From the NCBI GenBank assembly GCA_026075535.2, contig AP026540.1:12710001-12774000 (forward strand): a stretch of 64,000 bases of DNA, in the 5' to 3' direction. The notes below the pieces were generated by a model. The model was not told where the DNA came from, did not search any database, and worked only from the letters and a program-made list of their open reading frames with translations. The position numbers and the translations under genes were made by a program. This document shows positions 55,761 through 64,000 of the stretch, piece after piece. The first letter of the stretch is position 1. Every line of letters begins with the position of its first letter. Origin of the DNA: Tricholoma matsutake. Taxonomy: Eukaryota; Basidiomycota; Agaricomycetes; Agaricales; Tricholomataceae.

Positions 55761-55917
55761 ATCACTGGTCAGTAGAATTTGAGTATATAATGAACCATTT
55801 TCCTTGAATTTTTCAAAGAAAAAAATACCACATTTGGGGTTAGGGTACTTTGCCATAATGCCATTTGCTCAATGCAACATGACCTCACTGCTAAAATGAA
55901 TTCTATACCACAGGTAT

Positions 55918-56160
55918 GTGTTTGTTATATTCTTACAGGAATGCCCTATTACTAATTCTGAGAATATCCAGCCAGTCCTTGATACTGGGGGATATGCTGA
56001 ATGTCCCAATTGCATACATTGTGGCACAGTTGGGCTTGCAAACCTGGAAAAGCAACACCGCAGAACAAAGATCTGCCTGGAAACAAAGGGAAAACAAGAC
56101 AAGAATGTGCAAGCAAAGAAAAATGGATTTTCAGTGTCTGGAACTTGAACAGGCACCAGC
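55918..56160 (+). pseudogene. Possible zinc-finger-like relic
   Basis: The frame reads GGYAECPNCIHCGTVGLANL followed by KQHRRTKICLETKGKQ, with cysteines and a histidine spaced like a C2H2/C2HC finger. It may belong to a Helitron or retrotransposon accessory protein. No flanking domain supports a firm call. Confidence 0.3.
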
Positions 56161-56324
56161 AAGATGGGTTTGCAAGGCTTGCGAGGTGTCTGGGGAGGTG
56201 TGGGCAATGATATCATAGTATTACTATATTGGAAATGTGCCTGATTACATAGTTAGTCAGTTCAGCTCAACTGGCCTTAAAAAAAAGTCAACCTGCATGT
56301 TTTTTTCCAATGCCAGTGCCCCCT

Positions 56325-57345
56325 GGCTGTCTGCCTCATAAAAATAATTAAGTTTTCTGTGTTGTTTCTGTGCTACACAATTACCATATGGGTCACATAA
56401 TGATACAACCAACATTTACTGTGGTGAATATTATTGTATATAACCCCCATGCAGAGCGATGCTAGAGTTTTTGGTGAATGTTGTTTATCACGTGATTTCA
56501 AGATCCACCGACATGGACATTCTCACTCACTTTCTTCTTGATGAAAATATATGCATGAAAACTACCTGAGATTTGCATGGAATATACATCTTATAATTCC
56601 TCTACTGTATTGGGTGAAAGTTGATAATTACATACTTTTGATGGCAGTGGCCACTGCAAGGCTATAGACCACCATTATGTTGCAAGCATATATAATGCAC
56701 AATGTACTTCTGTATAATTAGAAGATAATTTCCATATTATTGTAGTGGAATGCAAAGTGCAGACAGATGGATGGATGGACGTATATCTGGATTCTCCAAA
56801 GCCAAAACTTTCTGCTTTGTTCATGGTAGCCATTTTTGCTGACTCACCAACTTGTCAGGCCATTTTCAGCTCATTTTAAAACTCATTTTTTGCTCATTTT
56901 CATGTATTTGGCACAGAGAAACAAGCAAAAAGGAGCTGAAAATGAAATAAAAAATATGGTGTTGGCTTGCCTCCCAACACTCTCCTTCAAGTCGATGCTA
57001 GACCCATCTCGGATGTATGCTGACAATTGGCTGATGATGTTCAATTGGATGCGGAAGTGCTTTTGTAAGGATATTGGCTGTCTGTTGGGGATCTCAGCAG
57101 CTCTCTTATCAGTCCTTGTTCAACAAGTTCTTGAATCCAATGCCACTTGTGCTAGAGGGCCACTGCTTCACATGTCAGGTCCAAGTTCTCACAAAATGTG
57201 TGTGTGATGTTTAGTTTTGTTTCAGCTGCTCAGTAGTGGTAGATGGCAAGCACTGCATGCTGACATTGGGTTGTGCTGGCTCCCTTCTGAGGGTGGCTGC
57301 AGTGGTGATACTTCTTGACCAATGTGAAGTGTTCATGATAAATCA
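56325..57345 (+). repeat. Segment B, copy 1 (inverted copy at 60440-61490)
   Basis: This about 1-kb segment matches the complement of 60440-61490 with high identity. It includes a 123-codon ORF (56836-57207) with YLAQRNKQKGAENEIKNMV, FKSMLDPSRMYADNWLMMF and DIGCLLGISAAL, frame-shifted at its end compared with the other copy. Flanking segments A (55461-55715) and C (57424-57512) are repeated in direct orientation around the inverted copy. Confidence 0.75.
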
Positions 57346-57870
57346 TCGGGTGCCCAAAAAAATTTTGTGGCCATAGGCTGGACTAACTAACCAGGACTCC
57401 ATCTGGGATTATCAGGCCAGTGCCCCCTTGGCAGACAGATGGACAGATGGGACATCTGGATTCTCCAACCCCGAAATGTCCTCGAACAAAATCCTTATCA
57501 TGATCAATTCCAGCCTTCTACCCATGCCCTCTGGAAGAGTCTGTGATCGCTCACTATAGTTTTCATTCTCAGCTTTCCCACAGTTTGATTGTCCAAAACC
57601 TTCTTTTTTGTAAGACTTTCAGAGGGCCTGGCATCAAACATTTGTCAATAGACATCGCCACCATTATGAGTGACTGATCAATGTCCATTTCAGTTGTACC
57701 GTGTTAAACTTTTTTTTGCTTATGTAAACTTAAACTTGGATTAACGTGTACAACTTGTAAATTTGGTCATGTTTGTACTTTCAATGGGAAATCTTCTGCA
57801 AGTCATTCCTCAACAATCATGCTACATTTTGGCATGATTCTGTAGTCTATCTTATACTACTAATTGAACT

Positions 57871-58317
57871 CTAGAGTCTCACACAATTTATCTATTTTTT
57901 GGTTGATATCTGTGAAAGTTAGGTTGACACCTGCCAATTATGTGTGTGCAAGCAATATCTCAAGAACTAATGGTCAGAGAAATAAGCTGAGGGCAGTGCA
58001 GTGTCAAGGGTGATATAGGTGATGGCTCCCAATGCAAAAAATGAGCCCATGGCCCTTGTGCTGGCTGAATGCTGCTTTGAAGTGTGATTGACAATTTGGG
58101 AAGCTACATACTTGGCATTGACACCCACCTACTGGCCACAAGGGCTCATTTTTTGCATGGGGATCTATTACCTATTATTCTTGACACTGCACTGCCCTCA
58201 GCTTATTTCTCTGACCATTAGTTCTAGAGATATTGCTTGCACACACATAATTGGCAGGTGTCAACCTAACTTTCACAGATATCAACCAAAAAATAGATAA
58301 ATTGTGTGAGACTCTAG
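57871..58317. mobile_element. Long foldback element (447 bp)
   Basis: CTAGAGTCTCACACAATTTA at 57871 starts an inverted repeat of about 190 bp that is mirrored almost perfectly to 58317, leaving a centre of roughly 80 bp. No coding sequence. The outermost bases (CTCTAG / CTAG) do not give a clear target duplication; TTGAA occurs near both sides. No second copy is in the window. Confidence 0.75.
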
Positions 58318-58522
58318 ATTTGAAGGCCCCTCGCTTCAAGTTTGTCATCAATCAAGGTCCATGACCCCATTAGCCTCTCTTCTCTTCCCCTTCTTTTCTG
58401 CTTTGGATGTTCCATACCCAGTGTGGCGCTTCAATGTAACCTTTTTCAGCAGGGTGTCAAGGCATGCCTGCATCCTGAGGGCCTGCATCAGTCAGTAAGT
58501 CTGGTGTCTGCCGAGCTGACCA

Positions 58523-59615
58523 CTAGACATGTACAGAACTAAATTGGGTGACAAGGAGGGCCATGGACCATAAAACCACTAACATTTTGTACTGTTTCCC
58601 CTTGACCAGATCCTCTTCGATTGGAATGACGATGAAAGATAATTGTGCTTCCACAATGTCCCCCTTTCTGAACGACTGAGGTGGACACGCCTCGAATCTG
58701 TGAGTCACCATGCAGTGTCAATGTGTGCTCGTCATCCTTTACTGAAGGCCCATACCTGTACCTGCCATTTGTTTCTCTAAATGCACAGCAATATTCGACT
58801 TCATTGTCCTCTGTATGCACACATCGAGCTCCTGGGGATGCCTCCATCTTTGCAAGGACACCACAGGGGTCGACATTCTCTTGGAATAGTGAACTCGCCA
58901 ATGCCAACCCTTGTCTTACAGGTGTAAAATAACGATTAGATGCCTCAATTGACAGGCCATGACAGTCTGTGAGATTCCAGGGGCCCAGGGCCATGTGACT
59001 GAATGCTCAATCAAATATCCCATAGATCTCATTGACCGCCATCACAGCCTCGCCAAAAAAAGGGGTGTCAAGCCCATTCATGGTGATTGACTGGTGGATG
59101 TAATGGTATTTGGCAGGTTGCATACTACGCACCTGAGCCTCGTCTCCAGGAGATTGTAGGTGTGCATACCTCGGGATTTTCTCCAAAGGGGGCAGCTGAA
59201 ATTCTGTTAAAACCCCCTGGACAGTGAAAACAGCCTCTTGGACTTCTCCCTCCACACCCAAGTTTTTGAACAAACACCAGGTTGGGAGGCTGGGATGCTG
59301 CCTGGCTGCAAATGTCTCCTCCCAATGAGGCTGCCTCTGCATGCAGCTTTGATGACTAGTCTGGAAAGGAGCCGCGAGCCCAGAACTCACCACAAGTAAC
59401 GCACCCAGCTGATCCCATTCCTCCATGACTGCTGGATTGACTATCAATTCATTCAAGCACATGCCTGCAAACATCAGGCAAGGGCAACGAGCCATCAAGC
59501 ACTTGCACTCATGGGCGTTCACAAAGTCAAATTTGGGGTCCATTGGGTTGGCCCCTCGGAGCGAGGGCCAGGGTTTTATTGTGGTGCTAAGACAATGGTT
59601 AGGAGGTGAGCGCAT
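58523..59615 (-). pseudogene. Family F, copy 3 (most complete)
   Basis: The minus-strand frame from 59615 (internal ATG at MDPKFDFVNAHECKCLMA) has a Cys-rich N-terminus with CKCLMARCPC. It continues with EAVFTVQGVLTEFQLPPL, YHYIHQSITMNGLDTPFF and AVNEIYGIFD, then a single in-frame TGA (59009-59007). Past it the same frame goes on through SNRYFTPVRQGLALASS, VDPCGVLAKMEASPGA and HTEDNEVEYCCAF to about 58700. A frameshift there puts SFRKGDIVEAQLSFIVIPI and KGKQYKMLVVLWSMALL in the next frame to 58523. One stop and one frameshift thus separate it from a full reading. If the TGA were a recent mutation or an intron edge, the locus could have been active until lately. Function unknown. Confidence 0.55.
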
Positions 59616-60181
59616 TTTTATTTATTAGAAAAAGAGGACCTGCTCGTTAGAATAGGGGGTAGGCTGGCCGTGCTGCCCCTGGCCTGCTGCAAGGTGTGGC
59701 CTTCAGTGCACCCACAGGAAAGCCTGTGTTGATCGATCCAGCACGTGGTGACGTCGGTGGACAGTATGAGACAGATGCATACTGAATGGGCCTCTTGCTG
59801 GCTTGGGGGGGGGGGGGCGATCGTGTATCTCATGGTACACAATATGAACTGTTTTAGGATTACACTATGTTCAAAAGTTGCATGGACCGATGGTCTGGGT
59901 GACACACATGCAAGGTCTGGCAAGTTGAGTTTGGGATAGATTTTTGTGGCCCTCCCACCTCTGCCCTTATGTTGATGAATGTTTGGCTCGAATCGAGCAT
60001 TCAAGCCATTCAAGCCATTCAAGCCATGCCGCAGAGTGCGACACCGCATCCATCTGAAACACACACACCGTGGGAACCCATGTCCATATATAGAGCATGC
60101 TGTGGCGACGATAGATCGTATGAGACACACACTCACCCCATACTGAACAGGCCTCATTCTCATTAATGAGAACTCGGAACT
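59616..60181. other. Low-complexity spacer with G-run and short tandem repeat
   Basis: Contains a run of 13 guanines near 59806-59818 and three tandem ATTCAAGCC units (about 59999-60027). The 242-codon minus-strand ORF across 59618-60346 has no domain, is repetitive, and overlaps a Helitron fragment on the other strand, so I do not accept it as a gene. Confidence 0.4.
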
Positions 60182-60437
60182 GCTAATGCAGTGGTCAAAG
60201 TTTCTACAACCCCCACAGTCCTTGCAGGCAATCGTAAACCGCTTCCAAGAGGTGTTACCATCAAGATGTCCCTCCTGCAATGAACAACAGCTTAGACAAA
60301 CAAGGATTGTGTCACACTCCCCATTGGTTGCTTTTGAATGGGGCACAATGTTGACCCACTGACCCTCAACAACACTTTAGACATAGCTGTAGGCCCCATT
60401 GCCCACAGATACCATATGTGTGGAATCATATACCTTT
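60182..60437 (+). repeat. Segment A, copy 2 (Helitron 3 C-terminal fragment)
   Basis: Direct repeat of about 55454-55710, including CTGCTAATG-AGTGGTCAAAG and the coding blocks LPRGVTIKMSLLQ and GPIAHRYHMCGIIYL. The similarity ends at CATATACCTTT, where inverted segment B begins. Confidence 0.75.
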
Positions 60438-60439
60438 AT

Positions 60440-61490
60440 CATGAACACTCACTTATCATTTCATTGGTCAAGATGATCAATGGTGGTTTCATGACAGTAT
60501 CACCACTGCAGCCACCCTCAGAAGGGAGCCAGCACAACCCAATGTCAGCATGCAGTGCTCACCATCTACCACTACTAAGCAGCTGAAACAAAACCAAACA
60601 TCACACACACACATCTTGAGAACTTGGACCTGACATGCAAAGCAGTGGCCCTCTAGCACAAGTGGCATTGGATTCAAGAACTCATTGAACAAGGACTGAT
60701 AACGACTGAGTGCTGCTGAGATCCCCAACAGACAGCCAATATCCTCACAAAAGTGCTTCCACATCCGATTGAACATTGTCAGCCAATTGTCAGCATACAT
60801 CCGAGATGGGTCTAGCATCGACTTGAAGGGGAGTGTTGGGAGGCAAGCCGACACCATATTTTTTATTTCATTTTCAGCTCCTTTTTGCTTGTTTCTCTGT
60901 GCCAAATACATGAAAATGAGCAAAAAATGAGTTTGAAAATGAGCTGAAAATGGCCCGACAAGTCAGTGAGTCAGCAAAAATGGCTACCATGAACAAAACA
61001 GAAAGTTTTGGCTTTGGAGAATCCAGATGTCCATCTGTCCATCCATCCATCTGCACTTTGCATTCCACTACAATAATATGGAAATTAACTTCTAATTGTA
61101 CACAAGTACATTGTGCATTATATATGCTTGCAACGTAACAGTGGTCTTTGAGTGGTCTACAGCCTTGCAGTGGCCACTGCCATCAAAAGTATGTAATTAT
61201 CAACTTTCACCCAATACAGTAGAGGAATTATAAGATGTATATCACATGCAAATCTCAGGTAGTTTTCATGCATATATTTTCATCAAGAAGAAAGTGAGTG
61301 AGAATGTCCATGTCAGTGGATTTTGAAATCACGTGATAAACAACATTCACCAAAAACTCTAGCATCGCTCTGCGTGGGGGTTATATACGATAATATTCAC
61401 CGCAGTAAGTGTTGGTTGTATCATTATGTGACCCATATTGTAATTGTGTAGCACAGAAAACTTAATTATTCTTATGAGGCAGACAGACGG
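60440..61490 (-). repeat. Segment B, copy 2 (inverted), with a 144-codon ORF
   Basis: Complement of 56325-57345. Its ORF (60923-60489, minus strand) is better preserved than in copy 1. MLIFMYLAQRNKQKGAENEI is followed by FKSMLDPSRMYADNWLTMF, SRYQSLFNEFLNPMPLVLE and a Cys-rich tail (HCFACQ, CVCDVWFCFSC, LGCAGSLLR) that could bind zinc. I recognise no family. The segment directly abuts segments A and C without extra sequence. Confidence 0.7.
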
Positions 61491-61557
61491 ACATCCGGAT
61501 TCTCCAATCCCGAGGGCCGAAATGTCCTCGAACAAAATCCTTATCATGATCAATTCT
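61480..61557 (+). repeat. Segment C, copy 2
   Basis: GGCAGACAGACGGACATCCG with GATTCTCCAA and CGAAATGTCCTCGAACAAAA matches 57424-57512 in direct orientation. The motif GACATCTGGATTCTCC also occurs once inside each segment B copy. Confidence 0.7.
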
Positions 61558-61662
61558 ACATAAGTAGGCAAATCTTCCCATCTCTTTGCTTCTCGGCTAC
61601 CCGTATGTTTTCTCCTTTAGTACTTCAAGTATCCCACATAATGATTTCGACCTCAATCCTCG

Positions 61663-63459
61663 ATGGTGTCCATCCACTCTAGGTCAAGCCCTGACACTCA
61701 GCCATACCTTAAGGCTGGAGTGTATCACATCCTAGCAGGGAGGATTTTTGACTCTTACACACGTAAACTCATTCCGGATCAAGTGATCACCGTGGATAGG
61801 AATGAGGGTATTATCCTCGAAGTTCAAGATTATTCAACTTTTACATCAAGGTCCACTAGTGCAAGTGAAGGAAACGCAGAAACCATTGATCTCAAACATC
61901 TGACCATTCTCCCTGGATTCGTGGATAGCCATGTCCATCGTACGCACCGTCACCTTCCACGACCAACCATTCTCCTGCTTATTGCGTTGATTAACAGTGT
62001 TTCTGCATGCGTACTCAGGCACGCCATGGAACGATCAAGTTACTACAGAAAGCATCGCAGAACGCTCGTTGAGAGCGGGTGTACATGCGCGGCAAACTTT
62101 GATGGCCGGATTCACAACTGTTCGGTGTGTGAGATGTTTTTTTTTTTTTTAAATCAAGTAATCGATGAATCTTCAGTGACCTCGGAACTGAGGGTGCAGC
62201 TAACGCCGATATCGCTCTGCGCAAGTGTCTTTCTACTCCTGGATATGGACAAGAAGCGATCATCCTGGGCCCGAGATACTACTGCGCGACTCGTGCGATC
62301 GTCAGTACTGGAAGCTACGGTGAGCGTTAGTTTAGGTTCCTTCGAAACAACGATTAGAAGATTATACAGGGCCAAAGAGCACACTTTATCCTTCGCAGAA
62401 TGGCGTCGACGGAGTAACTGGGGCAGAAATTGCGGATGGGGTCGACGAATGCATCAAGGCTGTCCGTAGGCAAATTGGGGCGGGTGCTGACTGGATCAAG
62501 GTGAGCGTTGTGGGGTCTAATACCTGAATTTACTGAATTCGGATATAACCCTTTATCTCCTGTAAGATATATGGGGGTAAGTGGCGTAGAACTCGACAAC
62601 TGGCAAACTAATTTGCGAGGCCTTAGACTACACGTGCCGTTCGCAGACTTCTGATGTTTCGCGCTATATCGCTGGGCAACCTTTTGCGACCTTCAATGAC
62701 GATGAACTGAGAGCCCTGATAGACACCGCACACAGTCTCGGGGTGAAGGTTGCGGTGCACGCATATACTGCCGACGTTATTGGACGGCTACTACCTCTGG
62801 GTCCGGATACCATTGAGCACGGCGGTAATTTATTTGACACAAGTCGAGGAGGAGACGGGGCAGACATTGTACGGCAGTGGGCGGAAACTAGGAATGGGCC
62901 TACATGGGTGCCAACTCTAGCTGTGTTCCACAGTCTTTCAGAGATGAATCCTGGAGATGTAGAGACCTGGGAACAAGCGAAGAAGAGTTTTCAGACGGTC
63001 CTTGAAATTGGAGGAGTAGAGAGTGCGATTGCAGGTGGAAAGGGTATAAAGATCTGTTGTGGAGGTGACGCCGGTGCGTTTGCACATGGAGATAATGGCC
63101 TTGAGATGGTGTGGATGCGGAAGCTTGGTGCTGGGTGGGCTACAGTATTGTATTGGGCAACACTTGCAGGGTGGGAGTGTGTAAGAGGGAGCGAGTGGGA
63201 GGGGACACGGGGGAAAGAACGAATCCGGGCTGTGGAAGATAGTGTAGGTGTAAGAGGGGGTGGGGGAATCGGGAAGGGAGCGTTAGAAAGGGATGTACCT
63301 TTTGGAGTCATTCGCAATGGATGGGCAGGGGATTTGGTGGGTATCGAGGGCGTATTGGACGGAGATGTTGAACAGTTTGAACAAGCCATCATGAAGGGCG
63401 TCCAGTTTGTCATGAAGGGTGGAACTTTATGCAAGAGGGATGGAAAAGAGGTGCGATAG
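61663..63459 (+). CDS. Amidohydrolase-family metal-dependent hydrolase (506 aa, 6 exons)
   Basis: Exons 61663-61939, 61998-62124, 62177-62319, 62370-62500, 62567-62576 and 62627-63459 join through GT..AG introns of 50-66 nt into one frame of 506 residues. The metal-binding set of the amidohydrolase superfamily is visible. GFVDSHVHLF gives H90 and H92; the lysine that would be carbamylated is K226 in GADWIK; H274 is in VKVAVHAYT; H294 is in DTIEHGG; and the catalytic aspartate is D377 in CCGGDAGAFAHGDN. The N-terminal AGRIFDSYTRKLIPDQ strand and the C-terminal VQFVMKGGTLCKR strand form the small beta-sandwich typical of imidazolonepropionase/prolidase-type members (COG1228). The substrate cannot be deduced. 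No stop or frameshift is seen, CpG is frequent, and the protein is probably cytosolic. A 10-nt microexon is unusual. Confidence 0.85.
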
Positions 63460-64000
63460 AAAGGCGAGTTTGGCTGGTGATATCTCGGACTTATGCCAGT
63501 GTGTGTACACTGAACCGAGTAAGGGCGAAAGGCAAGGGAACATCTGCTGCGCATGGAGATTTTCTCGTCATCTGCACCCTTCATCTTTGTATTAACCTCC
63601 ATAATTCTGCAGTCTCTCCCTCTCTTACCTTCCGCTCTGCATTCCAGTCAAATGTTTCACGACCGATCCTCCTAGCACATATGGTGCGAGTGTAGAGAGA
63701 CCACTAAACGAGTTGGAGCTGTGGAAAGTCGGGTAAAGGATTGGCATTGCCTCAGGCTGCTTGAAAATATCTAGCCGGCGTGCGCAACAAATTTCTCCAC
63801 GTTGGGGCGATTGAGAGGAAATCGATTTGTGCGGTAGTGCATATTCACCGTGGATGAGTGAGGGGGATCTATCATCTCGCAGACTCGCAGGTGCCGGTGA
63901 AGTCTAGAAGTATTTCCAACTTCTTACTTACCGATGTCTAGACGTGACGGTTGAATTGAGACAATCTGAACATATCTTTTTACCTATGTATTCAGCTAAG
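63460..64000. other. Downstream region of the amidohydrolase gene
   Basis: No convincing ORF. CpG is frequent, as in the gene. The minus-strand ORF reaching 63602 mainly mirrors the amidohydrolase exon and is not accepted. Confidence 0.4.

Noticed and set aside
59618..60346. 242-codon minus-strand ORF
   Set aside because: It spans a spacer with a G-run and a short tandem repeat (LNGLNGLNA), and antisense Helitron C-terminal sequence. No domain.
62991..63602. 203-codon minus-strand ORF over the amidohydrolase
   Set aside because: Shadow of exon 6, which encodes conserved catalytic motifs on the plus strand.

Overview
This is a stretch of a basidiomycete (Agaricomycotina) genome. The evidence is dense introns of about 50 to 75 nt with GT..AG ends, a multi-exon membrane protein of a basidiomycete-expanded family, a six-exon amidohydrolase, and transposons of typical mushroom lineages (Plavaka, hAT, PIF/Harbinger, Gypsy LTR elements, Rep/PIF1 Helitrons). 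The order cannot be fixed from the sequence. Only two protein-coding genes look intact: the membrane protein at 2906-4397 and the amidohydrolase at 61663-63459. Almost everything between them is nested, decayed mobile DNA.

Layout. 1-2.9 kb: CpG-rich start, one doubtful ORF, and a Plavaka transposase tail. 2.9-4.4 kb: membrane protein. 4.6-5.4 kb: first relic of an uncharacterised protein family (family F). 5.57-8.43 kb: composite terminal-inverted-repeat element E1. 8.43-22.34 kb: Helitron 1 on the minus strand, split by an 11-kb hAT element (8935-19981) with an 8-bp target duplication. The hAT element is itself split by a Gypsy LTR retrotransposon (about 10480-15866) that carries an inverted solo LTR of a related family. 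22.35-24.10 kb: non-autonomous Helitron filled by a C-rich minisatellite. 24.10-29.64 kb: Helitron 2. The three Helitrons lie head to tail. 30.5-33.4 kb: gene relic, Harbinger transposase relic, solo LTR. 33.4-46.5 kb: eroded DNA with an E-element fragment, two hAT-type MITEs, a large decayed gene (family X) and the second family F copy. 46.5-55.8 kb: Helitron 3 on the plus strand, interrupted by one MITE and two composite elements (E2 and E3), E2 carrying a further MITE. 55.5-61.6 kb: a duplicated block in which one copy has an internal inversion, a long foldback element and the third family F copy. 61.66-63.46 kb: amidohydrolase.

The most unusual content is the E-element family (E1, E2, E3 and a fragment). 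Its members share about 30-bp inverted termini, subterminal clusters of short motifs, tRNA-like modules pointing outward at both ends, reiterated small exon-intron units that keep a His/Pro-rich frame open, and a ladder of five GC-rich hairpins before one end. E2 and E3 have about 10-bp target duplications. I do not recognise it as a described family. Nesting gives a relative chronology: Helitron 3, then E2 and E3, then the MITE inside E2; and Helitron 1, then hAT, then the Gypsy element. CpG is scarce in most old elements but frequent in the amidohydrolase, the first 1.5 kb and the LTRs, which fits cytosine methylation and deamination of silenced repeats.
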